A DNA stretch of 18,913 nt from DASRBO01 sp035653595 (GTDB lineage Bacteria; Actinomycetota; Acidimicrobiia; Acidimicrobiales; JAJPHE01): contig DASRBO010000185.1 in assembly GCA_035653595.1 (NCBI GenBank), forward strand, positions 1-18,913. Reading direction: 5' to 3'. The translations under genes and the position numbers were made by a program. Position 1 is the stretch's first letter. Each line of letters opens with the position of its first letter. Below the pieces are notes generated by a model. The model ran no database searches. It was not told the DNA's origin and saw only the letters and a program-made list of their open reading frames with translations. Below are positions 1-7,055 of the stretch, piece after piece.

Positions 1-1
1 C

Positions 2-487
2 ACCTACTCCACCTTCACCGCCGTCGCCGCATCGGTGCGCCGGCGCCGCCCGTCCTCGGTGGTGGAGTCGGTGCCGGGGATCATGGCGTTCCAGGAGCTG
101 GCCTCCATCACCGGTACCACCGTGGTGGACGAGCGTCAGAGCCTTTCCATCCGCACCGCCCTCGAAGGCGACGAGATCGCCGCCGCCCTCACCGACCGCG
201 CCACTACGTTCGTGCTCTACAAGGGGGGCAGGCGCCTCCCCGAGCTGTCAGCGGCGGTGGAAGCGGCCGGGCGCTCGGAGACGGCGGTCGCCGGCGAGCT
301 GCTCGGCCTGCCCGGCGAGCGGGTGGGACCGCTGACCGAGCTGGCCGACGGGCCCGCCTCCTACCTCGCGACCGTCATCGTCCCTGCGGACCCGGCCGCC
401 GCCCCGGCTCCCGACCGGGGGCCCCGCCGGACGTCCGCCTCGACCTCGGGGCCGGCCCAGCGGCGCCGTCCGACGAGGTCGCGGTGA
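2..487 (+). CDS. cbiL: Precorrin-2 / cobalt-factor II C20-methyltransferase, 3' part
   Basis: This is the C-terminal 161 residues of a SAM-dependent corrin methyltransferase that methylates C20 of (cobalt-)precorrin-2; the 5' end lies outside the window. Visible family marks are TYSTF at the first codons, VPGIMAFQELAS around residues 34-45, the LYKGGR strand, and the closing ASYLATVIVPA. These match CbiL/CobI rather than the other corrin methylases. After the fold ends there is a tail of about 30 residues, rich in Pro, Arg and Ala, that is not part of the family core and is probably disordered. The stop codon overlaps the GTG start of the next gene (GTGA at 484-487), so the two are likely translationally coupled. 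It is the first visible member of the corrin-ring operon. Family assignment is firm. Whether the true substrate carries cobalt is inferred from cbiD and cbiG downstream. Confidence 0.88.
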   Translation, partial: TYSTFTAVAASVRRRRPSSVVESVPGIMAFQELASITGTTVVDERQSLSIRTALEGDEIAAALTDRATTFVLYKGGRRLPELSAAVEAAGRSETAVAGELLGLPGERVGPLTELADGPASYLATVIVPADPAAAPAPDRGPRRTSASTSGPAQRRRPTRSR

Positions 488-1293
488 TCTCCTTCGTCGG
501 CGCCGGCCCCGGCGCCCCCGACCTGATCACCCTGCGGGGCGCCGACCGACTGGCCCGGGCCGAGGTGGTCGTGTGGGCCTCCTCGCTGGTCCCGGAGGCC
601 GTCCTCGACCACTGCCGGGCCGGGGTCGTGCTCCACGACTCGGCCACCATGACCCTCGAGGACGTGACCGCGGTGTACGGGTCCCATCCGGAGGGGACCG
701 CCATAGTGCGGCTCCACTCCGGGGATCCCTCGATCTACGGCGCCATCGCCGAGCAGATCGCCTGGTGCGAGGCCAACCGACGCCGCTGGGAGATAGTGCC
801 CGGGGTCACCTCGGTTTCGGCGGCGGCGGCGGTGGTCGGGCGGGAGCTCACCGTGCCCGGGGTGAGCCAGAGCGTGGTGGTCACCCGCCTGGCCGGGCGT
901 ACCCGGGCCTCGGTGCCCGAGGGTGAGGGGGTGGCCGCCTTCGCCCCCCACGCCACCACCATGGCTGTCCTGCTCTCCGGTGCCCGTCCCGACGAGCTGC
1001 AGGCCGAGCTGCTGGCCGACGGCTCCGGCTACCGGCCGGACACCCCGGCGGTGGTCGTGGTACGGGCGACCTGGCCCGACCAGCAGGTGCTGGCCACCAC
1101 GGTCGGACAGGTGGCGGAGACGATCAGGGCCAGCGGGGCGACCATGACCCTGCTGGTGCTGGTGGGCGACGCCCTGGCCGAGGGGGCGCCGGTGCGGCGC
1201 AGCCACCTCTACGCCCCCGAGTTCTCCACCACCTACCGGCTGCCATCCCGCGGAGGCTCCACCGCCGGTCGCCCCTCGGCCCGCCGGCGATGA
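484..1293 (+). CDS. cobM: Cobalt-precorrin-4 C11-methyltransferase
   Basis: Cytosolic SAM-dependent tetrapyrrole methylase (CobM/CbiF) of 269 aa, close to the usual 250-260. It transfers a methyl group to C11 of (cobalt-)precorrin-4. The N-terminus has the class motif FVGAGPGAPDLITLRG (residues 4-19). Then come WASSLV (31-36), the CobM-typical MTLEDV (56-61), the SAM-binding loop RLHSGDPSIYGA (76-87), and VPGVTSVSAAAA (105-116). The GTG start at 484 puts the first strand immediately at the N-terminus, as in homologues, and overlaps the upstream stop by 4 bp. The last roughly 15 residues are a basic Ser/Arg tail outside the fold. Its stop overlaps the next start as ATGA. The position between cbiL and cbiD supports the pathway role. 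Confidence 0.93.
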   Translation: MISFVGAGPGAPDLITLRGADRLARAEVVVWASSLVPEAVLDHCRAGVVLHDSATMTLEDVTAVYGSHPEGTAIVRLHSGDPSIYGAIAEQIAWCEANRRRWEIVPGVTSVSAAAAVVGRELTVPGVSQSVVVTRLAGRTRASVPEGEGVAAFAPHATTMAVLLSGARPDELQAELLADGSGYRPDTPAVVVVRATWPDQQVLATTVGQVAETIRASGATMTLLVLVGDALAEGAPVRRSHLYAPEFSTTYRLPSRGGSTAGRPSARRR

Positions 1294-2408
1294 CCGATCC
1301 CGACGGGCCCGCCACCACCGAGCCCCCCCTCGCCCCCGAGGTGGCCCGGGCGAAGGGCCTGCGGCCGGGCTGGACCACCGGCACCTGCGCATCGGCGGCG
1401 GCCAAGGCGGCCGCCCTGTGGCTGACCACCGGTGAGCCCCCCGCCGAGGTCGAGGTCGGCCTGCCCGGCGGCCGCCGGGTCAGCTTCGCCGTCACCGACC
1501 TGGACCCGTCGCGGCCCCACCGCTGCGCCGTGGTCAAGGACGCCGGGGACGACCCCGATGTGACCAACGGCGCCCACATCACCGCCGAGGTGGCCTACGC
1601 GCCCGCCGGCGGCGAGGGAATCTCGCTCCGGGGCGGCGAGGGCGTCGGCACGATCACGCTCCCCGGCCTCGGCCTGGAGGTGGGGGCGCCGGCCATCAAC
1701 CCGGTGCCGGCCCGGATGATCCGGGCCGCCGTGGCCGAGGTGACCGATCGCCCGGTCGTGGTGACGATCTCCGTGCCCGGTGGCGCCGCCATGGCCGCCC
1801 GCACCTCCAACGCCCGCCTCGGGATCGTCGGGGGGATATCCATCCTCGGCACCACCGGGGTGGTCAAGCCCTTCTCCACCGCCGCCTGGCGGGCCAGCGT
1901 GGTGCAGCAGGTCGACGTGGCCGCCGCCCAGGGACAGGGCCACATGGTGCTGTCGACCGGCAGCCGCACCGACGCCTTCGCCCAGCGCCGGTTCCCCGGG
2001 CTCCCGCCGGTCTGTTTCGTCGAGGTCGGCGACTTCACCGGCATAGCCCTGCGGCGGGTCGCCCACCACCACCTCGAGCGGATCACCTTCGTGGGCATGG
2101 CGGGCAAGATCACCAAGCTGGCCGCCGGCGTGCTGATGACCCACTACCGCCGCTCCAAGGTCGACGGCGAGCTCATGGCCGAGGTGGCCCGGGCCAGCGC
2201 CGCCCCCCAGGCGGTCATCGACGCCGCCACCGCCACCGCCACCGCCCGCCACTTCACCGAGGTGTGCCTCCAGTGCGGGCACCGCGCCCCGCTCGACGAG
2301 CTGTGCCGGCGGGCGGCCGCCGCCTGCCGGGCCCACGCCGGCGACAGCCTCGCCGTCGAGGTGCTGATGACCGACTTCGAGGGAACCGAGCTGATCGCCC
2401 GTGGGTGA
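1290..2408 (+). CDS. cbiD: Cobalt-precorrin-5B C1-methyltransferase CbiD
   Basis: CbiD methylates C1 of cobalt-precorrin-5B, the step after CbiG opens the delta-lactone, and is a hallmark of the cobalt-early route. It is not related to the CobM-type methylases. The protein is 372 aa, a normal length. Diagnostic segments are GWTTGTCASAAAKA (27-40), KDAGDDPDVTNGA (83-95), the GGEGVGTITLPGL strand (115-127) and AINPVPARMI (135-144). The ATG start overlaps the cobM stop (ATGA). The first 22 residues are a poorly conserved Pro/Ala leader, so initiation a little further in is possible but has no better support. Near the C-terminus there is a CLQCGH pair of cysteines and further cysteines; metal binding there is speculation. 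The gene ends 8 bp inside the next reading frame. Confidence 0.95.
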   Translation: MTDPDGPATTEPPLAPEVARAKGLRPGWTTGTCASAAAKAAALWLTTGEPPAEVEVGLPGGRRVSFAVTDLDPSRPHRCAVVKDAGDDPDVTNGAHITAEVAYAPAGGEGISLRGGEGVGTITLPGLGLEVGAPAINPVPARMIRAAVAEVTDRPVVVTISVPGGAAMAARTSNARLGIVGGISILGTTGVVKPFSTAAWRASVVQQVDVAAAQGQGHMVLSTGSRTDAFAQRRFPGLPPVCFVEVGDFTGIALRRVAHHHLERITFVGMAGKITKLAAGVLMTHYRRSKVDGELMAEVARASAAPQAVIDAATATATARHFTEVCLQCGHRAPLDELCRRAAAACRAHAGDSLAVEVLMTDFEGTELIARG

Positions 2409-3669
2409 CGCCCCCTCTCCCGGGCCGGTCCCGCCGCTGGCTCCGGTCGACGTCGTCGGGCTCCACGGCGGCCAGTGGTACGGGGCCAGGGCCGAGGAGG
2501 CGCTGCGGCGGGCCGAGGTGCTCATCGGGGCCAGGCGCCAGCTCGACCTCCTGCCGGCCGACCTGGCCGGGGAGGCGGTGGAGCTGTGGGGACGGCTGGA
2601 CGAGGTGCTCGACCTGGCCGAGCGCCGCCGTCGGGCCGGCCAACGGGTGTGCATACTGGCCGCCGGCGACCCCGGCTTCTTCGGCCTGACCCGGCTGGCC
2701 TCGGGTCGCTTCGGCCCCGACGGGCTGCGGGTGCACCCGGCCCCGTCGTCGGTGGCCCTGGCCTTCGCCCGGGTCGGGGTCAACTGGGACGACGCCGTGG
2801 TGGCCAGCGCCCACGGCCGGCCCCTCGAGCCGGCGGTGGGCACGGTCATGGGCCACGCCAAGGTGGCCGTGCTGGTCTCGCCCGACCAGCCCCCCGAGGC
2901 TCTCGGACGGGCCCTGGTGGAGGCCGGTTGCGGCCCCCGCTTGGTGGCGGTGTGCAGCCGGCTCGGTGAGATGGACGAGGTGGTGACCCGCACCGACCTG
3001 GCCGGCCTGGCCGCTGGCCGCTTCGACCCGTTGTCGGTGGTGGTGCTCCGGGCGCCCGAGCCCGAAGACGTCGCCGTCACCACCGGGGGCCCGGGCATGG
3101 GCCTGGCCTGGGGCCTGCCCGAGGCTGACTTCGAGCACCGCGCCTCGCGGTCGGGAGCCGGGGCCGGCTCCGAGCGGGGGATGATCACCAAGGCCGAGGT
3201 CCGGGCGGTGGCTCTGGGCAAGCTGGGCCTGCCGCCGGCAGGGGTGCTCTGGGACCTCGGCACCGGGTCGGGGTCGGTGGCAGCCGAGTGCGCCCGGCTG
3301 CGCCCCGGTCTTTCGGTGTACGCGGTCGACTCCGACCCCGAGGCCGTCTCCCTCGCCCGCCGCAACACCGCCGGCCTGGCGGTGACGGTGGTGGAGGGCC
3401 GGGCCCCGGCGTGCCTGGGGTCGCTTCCCGATCCCGACCGGGTCTTCGTGGGCGGCGGCGGCACCGAGGTGCTGGAGGCGGCCCTCGACCGGCTGCGCCC
3501 GGGCGGGGTGACGGTGGCGACCTACGCCCGACTCGACCGGGCCGGAGCGGCCGCCGCCCGTCTGGGCTCGGTCGTCCAGCTTTCCGTGGCCCGGGGATCC
3601 CCCCTGGCCGACGGGATCCGGCTGCGGGCCGAGAACCCGGTTTTCGTCTGCTGGGGCCCCGACCGGTGA
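2401..3669 (+). CDS. cbiET: Precorrin-6Y C5,15-methyltransferase / C12-decarboxylase fusion (CbiE-CbiT)
   Basis: Bifunctional enzyme of 422 aa, equivalent to CobL of the aerobic route. The N-terminal half (about 15-218) is a CbiE tetrapyrrole methylase: DVVGLHGGQWYGARAEEAL, LIGARRQL (41-48), and the AAGDPGFFGL SAM loop (87-96). The C-terminal half (about 235-422) is CbiT, a Rossmann-fold methyltransferase. It has the family signature MITKAEVRAVALGKL (261-275) and the SAM motif DLGTGSGSVAAE (285-296), followed by acidic VDSD. Together they methylate C5 and C15 and remove the C12 acetate carboxyl. The GTG start at 2401 overlaps the cbiD stop by 8 bp. The stop overlaps the next GTG by 4 bp. A CbiE-CbiT fusion is common in actinobacteria and proteobacteria, so the fusion itself is not unusual. 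Confidence 0.94.
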   Translation: MGDAPSPGPVPPLAPVDVVGLHGGQWYGARAEEALRRAEVLIGARRQLDLLPADLAGEAVELWGRLDEVLDLAERRRRAGQRVCILAAGDPGFFGLTRLASGRFGPDGLRVHPAPSSVALAFARVGVNWDDAVVASAHGRPLEPAVGTVMGHAKVAVLVSPDQPPEALGRALVEAGCGPRLVAVCSRLGEMDEVVTRTDLAGLAAGRFDPLSVVVLRAPEPEDVAVTTGGPGMGLAWGLPEADFEHRASRSGAGAGSERGMITKAEVRAVALGKLGLPPAGVLWDLGTGSGSVAAECARLRPGLSVYAVDSDPEAVSLARRNTAGLAVTVVEGRAPACLGSLPDPDRVFVGGGGTEVLEAALDRLRPGGVTVATYARLDRAGAAAARLGSVVQLSVARGSPLADGIRLRAENPVFVCWGPDR

Positions 3670-5378
3670 GGATCCTGTGCCTGTCGGTAACCGACGCCGG
3701 TGCCGCTGTCGCCGCCCGCCTCCCGTACGAGCACCGGCGGGGCCGGCTGGTGGCCGGGGTGGCCGAGGAGTGGGACCACACCGACGCCTTCGTGCTGGTG
3801 GCGGCGACCGGGATCGCCGTGCGGGCCATCGCCCCCCACCTGGGCGACAAGCGCCACGACCCGGCGGTGGTTTGTGTCGACGACGGCGGCCGGTGGGTCG
3901 TCGCCCTGACGGGGGGCCACCACGGGGCCAACGACCTCGCCGTCGAGGTGGCCGCCCTGCTCGGCGCCACCGCCGTGGTCACCACGGCCACCGAGGCAGC
4001 GGGGCTGCCCGCCCTCGAGGGCCTGGCCGGGTTGCGGGCCGACGGTGACGTGGCCGGGGTGACCCGGGCCTGGCTGGACGGGAATCCGCCCGAGCTGAGC
4101 GTCGACCCCGAGCTGTCGGGCTGGCCCCTGCCGGCGGCGCTGGGCCGCCTCGGGCCCGCCACTGGGCAAGGGCGGCTGCGCCTGACCGACCGGGTGGGGC
4201 CGGCCGGGCCGGGCGAGGTGCTGCTGCGGCCGCCCAGCCTGGTGCTGGGCATCGGCACCAGCTCGGGGGCGGATCCGGCCGCCACCTCCGCTCTGGTGGA
4301 CTCGGCGCTGGCCGAGGCGGGCCTCGACCCCCACTCGGTGGCGGCGGTGGCCAGCATCGATCGCAAGGCGAACGAGCCCGCCGTCGTTTCGGTGGCGGCC
4401 CGCTTCGGGGTGCGGCTGCGCCTCTTTCCTGCCGGGGCGCTGGCCTCGGTGGCGGTGCCCAACCCGAGCGAGGTGGTGGCCGCGGCCGTAGGCACGCCTT
4501 CGGTGGCCGAGGCCGCCGCCGTCCTCGCCGCCGGTCCCGGCGCCACCCTGGTGCTCCCCAAGCGCCGCAACCGCGAGGCCACCGTGGCGCTGGCCCGTCG
4601 GGCCGGTCCCGAGGGCCATCTGGCCGTTGTGGGGGTGGGACCGGGCGACGCCCGCTGGCGCACCCCGGAAGCCACGTCGGCGGTGCGGTCGGCCCAGGTG
4701 GTGATCGGATACGGGCCCTACGTTGACCTGGTGGGGGACCTGCTCTCCCCCGCCCAGGAGGTGCTGCGCCTCCCGATCGGCGCCGAGGTCGAGCGCTGCC
4801 GGCGGGCCCTCGAGCTGGCCGCCGGCGGCCGCCAGGTGGCCCTGGTGTGCTCCGGCGACCCCGGGGTGTTCGCCATGGCCTCGTTGGCGTGCGAGCTGGC
4901 GCCCCACCACGGGGACCCGGCCCTGACGGTGGTGCCGGGGGTCACCGCCGCCCTGGCCGCCGCCGCCGTCCTCGGTGCCCCCCTCGGCCACGACCACGCC
5001 GCCATCTCGCTGTCGGACCTGCTCACCCCCTGGGCGGTGATCGAGGCCAGGGTGGAGGCGGTGGCATCGGCCGACATGGCGGTCAGCTTCTACAACCCCC
5101 GCTCGGCCCGCCGTTCCGCCCAGCTGGGCCGGGCCCTCGAGCTCCTGGCCCGGTGCCGGCCGCCCGACACGCCGGCGGCGGTGGTCACCAACGTGGGAAG
5201 GCCGGGCCAGCGGGTGGTCCGCACCACCCTGGCCGAGCTCGATCCCGACCAGGTCGACATGCTTTCCCTGGTGGTGGTCGGCTCCTCGTCCACCCGGTGG
5301 ATCGGCGAGCGGATGGTCACCCCTCGGGGCTACTCGGCCGGCCCGGGCGGAGCGGCAGCGACCGGGGCGGGCCGATGA
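3666..5378 (+). CDS. cbiGH: Cobalt-precorrin-5A hydrolase / precorrin-3B C17-methyltransferase fusion (CbiG-CbiH)
   Basis: Two pathway enzymes in one 570-aa chain. Residues 1 to about 310 are CbiG, which opens the lactone and expels C20 as acetaldehyde. The N-terminal part has VAATGIAVRAIAPHL (45-59) and ALTGGHHGANDLA (80-92). The C-terminal CbiG domain has VLGIGTSSGA (193-202), ASIDRKANEPAV (229-240) and VGTPSVAEAAA (275-285). Residues about 319-560 are CbiH/CobJ, which contracts the ring and methylates C17: VVGVGPGDARWRTPEA (321-336), VIGYGPYVDLVG (346-357), CSGDPGVFAMA (395-405), VPGVTAALAAAA (423-434) and SFYNPRS (474-480). The GTG at 3666 starts exactly at the first strand (RILCLSV) and forms GTGA with the cbiET stop; the open frame running further upstream is only absence of stops. 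The CbiH half has no C-terminal Fe-S extension, which matters for the ferredoxin encoded next. Confidence 0.93.
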   Translation: MRILCLSVTDAGAAVAARLPYEHRRGRLVAGVAEEWDHTDAFVLVAATGIAVRAIAPHLGDKRHDPAVVCVDDGGRWVVALTGGHHGANDLAVEVAALLGATAVVTTATEAAGLPALEGLAGLRADGDVAGVTRAWLDGNPPELSVDPELSGWPLPAALGRLGPATGQGRLRLTDRVGPAGPGEVLLRPPSLVLGIGTSSGADPAATSALVDSALAEAGLDPHSVAAVASIDRKANEPAVVSVAARFGVRLRLFPAGALASVAVPNPSEVVAAAVGTPSVAEAAAVLAAGPGATLVLPKRRNREATVALARRAGPEGHLAVVGVGPGDARWRTPEATSAVRSAQVVIGYGPYVDLVGDLLSPAQEVLRLPIGAEVERCRRALELAAGGRQVALVCSGDPGVFAMASLACELAPHHGDPALTVVPGVTAALAAAAVLGAPLGHDHAAISLSDLLTPWAVIEARVEAVASADMAVSFYNPRSARRSAQLGRALELLARCRPPDTPAAVVTNVGRPGQRVVRTTLAELDPDQVDMLSLVVVGSSSTRWIGERMVTPRGYSAGPGGAAATGAGR

Positions 5379-5578
5379 CCGTGGTGGTGGCACGGGGGAC
5401 CGTGGTGGTGGCGGAGTCATGCACGGCCTGCGGTTCGTGCCTGGCCACCTGCCCGACCGGCGCCCTGGCACCGGCTCCCCGCCGGCCTGCGGTCAGGGAC
5501 CGGCTGTGCACCGCCTGCCTGGCCTGCATAGAGGTCTGCCCGGTCGACGCCATCACCGAGGCGGTGGGACCCCGGTGA
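5375..5578 (+). CDS. Small 2x[4Fe-4S] ferredoxin inside the cobalamin operon
   Basis: A 67-residue bacterial-type ferredoxin with two complete cluster motifs. The first is Cys16-x2-Cys19-x2-Cys22-x3-Cys26-Pro and the second Cys45-x2-Cys48-x2-Cys51-x3-Cys55-Pro, so two [4Fe-4S] clusters are expected. There is no signal peptide or membrane segment. The ATG overlaps the cbiGH stop (ATGA) and its own stop overlaps the cbiC start (GTGA). It therefore sits inside the coupled operon and should be made in step with the corrin enzymes. The fold is certain from the cysteines. The job is not: it may feed electrons to a corrin step or reductase, keep the cobalt intermediate reduced, or assist the ring-contraction enzyme. 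Longer in-frame versions starting upstream would overlap cbiGH and lose the family's compact size. Confidence 0.9.
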   Translation: MTVVVARGTVVVAESCTACGSCLATCPTGALAPAPRRPAVRDRLCTACLACIEVCPVDAITEAVGPR

Positions 5579-6231
5579 GCACCGATGACCAACCGGTCAG
5601 CGCCCAGCGGCCGGCGGTGCACCCCATAGAAGCCGAGAGCTTCCGCATCCTGGAGGCCCGGGTCGACCTGTCCGGTTGGGCTCCCCAGGAGCGGGCCGTG
5701 GTCGCCCGGGTCATCCACGCCACCGCCGACGAGTCCTTCGCCGCCACCATGAGGGTCGGGGCCCGGGCGGTGAGCGGGGCGTCGGTCGCCCTTCAGGAGG
5801 GAGCGGCGGTGATATGCGACGCCCGCATGGTGGTGGCCGGCATCGCCAGCGGGTTGGGACCTTCCCATGCCCCGCTTTGCCTGCTGGACGAGGTGCCCGT
5901 AGCCGCACCGGGCGACACCCGCAGCGCCGCCGCCATGCGCCTGGCCGCCGACCGCCACCCCGACGGGGCCGTCTTCGTCATCGGCAACGCACCCACCGCC
6001 CTGGCGGCCCTCCTGGACCTCCATGCTGACGGGCGGGTGCGGCCGGCGGCGGTGATCGGGCTGCCCGTCGGCTACGTGGGGGCGCTGGAGGCCAAGGCCC
6101 GGCTGTGGGACAGCCCTCTCGCCCCCATTGCCGTGACCAACCTGGACCGGCGCGGCGGGAGCCCGGCGGCGGCGGCCGCCTTCAACGCCATCGCCCGCCT
6201 CGCCCGGCCCCTCCCCGCCGGGGGGAGCTGA
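5575..6231 (+). CDS. cbiC: Precorrin-8X methylmutase
   Basis: CbiC/CobH moves the methyl group from C11 to C12 to give (cobalt-)cobyrinate (hydrogenobyrinate in the aerobic route). The protein is 218 aa, the usual size. Family features in order are HPIEAESFRIL (16-26), ERAVVARVIHAT with the catalytic-type His48, the GAAVICDARMVVAGI strand, FVIGNAPTAL, VIGLPVGYVGALEAK, and AVTNLDRRGGSPAAAA near the end. The GTG start at 5575 overlaps the ferredoxin stop (GTGA) and leaves a short variable leader before HPIE. A start inside the ferredoxin frame would add foreign residues. It is the last gene of the operon. Only 3 bp separate its TGA from the stop of the convergent crotonase gene, so no terminator fits between them. 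Confidence 0.94.
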   Translation: MSTDDQPVSAQRPAVHPIEAESFRILEARVDLSGWAPQERAVVARVIHATADESFAATMRVGARAVSGASVALQEGAAVICDARMVVAGIASGLGPSHAPLCLLDEVPVAAPGDTRSAAAMRLAADRHPDGAVFVIGNAPTALAALLDLHADGRVRPAAVIGLPVGYVGALEAKARLWDSPLAPIAVTNLDRRGGSPAAAAAFNAIARLARPLPAGGS

Positions 6232-6234
6232 CGC

Positions 6235-6999
6235 TCAGCGACCGACGAAGCGGGGGGTGCGCTTCTCGAGGAAGGCGGCCACGCCCTCGCGGTGGTCCTG
6301 GGTGCGGAACAGCTCGCCCAGGCTCATGCTGACCCACCGGCCTAGCTCCTCCCAGTCGGGATCGAGGGCCCGGCGCAGGCCGGCCTTGATCCGCGCCACC
6401 GCCAGCGGCGGGTTGGCGGCGATGCGCTCGGCCAGGGCGGTGGCGGTGGGGAGCAGCTCCTCGTGGGGGACCACCCGGCTCACCAGCCGCAGCTCGAGGG
6501 CGCGGGCGGCGTCGATGACCTCGCCGGTCATCAACAGCTCGGCGGCCGTCTCCCGCCCCACCAGCTGGGCCAGCCGGGCGATGCCGGCCACGTCGCTCAC
6601 CAGCCCGCGCAGCACGAAGAGCTCCCCGAAGCGGGCCCTGTCCGATGCCACCCTGATGTCGGCCATCAGGGCCAGCTCCATCCCCCAGCCGACGGCGGCG
6701 CCGTTGACGGCGGCGATCACCGGCACGTCGGTGGCCAGGAGGGCCTGGGCCGCCGGGGTGAGCCGGGGCTCGACGGTGGTGGCGCCGTCGCCCGAGCCCA
6801 TGACCGCGCGCACGTCGTCGCCGGAGCAGGAGGCAGGGTCGGCACCGGTGACCACCAGCGCCCGCGCCGTGGTCTGCCGCACCGCCCTCTCCAGCTCCTC
6901 GTAGGTCCGCCACCGCAGGGCGTTGCGCACCTCTGGCCGGCGCAGAGTGAGGACCTCTACCTCGCCGGTGCGCTCGACGGTGATGTCCTCGTAGCCCAT
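6235..6999 (-). CDS. Enoyl-CoA hydratase/isomerase (crotonase) family protein
   Basis: A 254-aa crotonase-fold protein acting on an acyl-CoA. It shows RPEVRNALRW (21-30), the oxyanion loop CSGDDV (58-63), and GAAVGWGMELALMADIRVA (100-118), with Glu108 in the position of the first hydratase glutamate. In the second catalytic region (FGELFVLRGLVSDVAGIARL, 124-143) the glutamate used by classical hydratases aligns with Phe128, while an Asp is present at 137. It may therefore be an isomerase or another crotonase reaction rather than a standard hydratase. The ATG at 6999 is chosen because GGAGG (7010-7014 on the minus strand) lies 10 nt upstream and the protein then begins directly at the first strand. 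It lies 56 bp downstream of the enolase-like gene on the same strand. CoA substrate unknown. Confidence 0.85.
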   Translation of the reverse strand: MGYEDITVERTGEVEVLTLRRPEVRNALRWRTYEELERAVRQTTARALVVTGADPASCSGDDVRAVMGSGDGATTVEPRLTPAAQALLATDVPVIAAVNGAAVGWGMELALMADIRVASDRARFGELFVLRGLVSDVAGIARLAQLVGRETAAELLMTGEVIDAARALELRLVSRVVPHEELLPTATALAERIAANPPLAVARIKAGLRRALDPDWEELGRWVSMSLGELFRTQDHREGVAAFLEKRTPRFVGR

Positions 7000-7030
7000 G
7001 GCGGCGCCCCCTCCGGCCTGACCGTGCGCC

Positions 7031-7036
7031 ACGCTA
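7031..7036 (-). promoter_or_regulatory. Possible -10 box for the crotonase gene
   Basis: TAGCGT fits the TANNNT -10 pattern and lies about 31 nt before the ATG. It leaves a short leader that contains the GGAGG ribosome binding site at 7010-7014. No convincing -35 was seen. The enolase-like gene upstream could also supply read-through. Confidence 0.3.
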
Positions 7037-7055
7037 CCGGCGGCGGAGGAGCCGC

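Noticed and set aside
1233..3464. A 743-codon open frame on the minus strand opposite cbiD and cbiET
   Set aside because: Its sequence is low-complexity Gly/Pro/Arg/His typical of antisense frames in GC-rich DNA, and the plus strand here has unmistakable corrin enzymes.
3288..3665. An upstream in-frame extension of cbiGH
   Set aside because: The added residues are Arg/Pro/Gly-rich and overlap the CbiT domain. The GTG at 3666 coincides with the first CbiG strand and the cbiET stop.
3522..5471. A 649-codon minus-strand open frame opposite cbiGH
   Set aside because: Same cause: lack of stops from GC bias. No family motif, and it would bury the clear CbiG and CbiH domains.
7040..7055. A GCGGC/GCCGC hairpin right after the enolase-like stop, as a terminator
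   Set aside because: The stem is only 5 bp with no U-tract, and such pairs are frequent by chance at this GC content.
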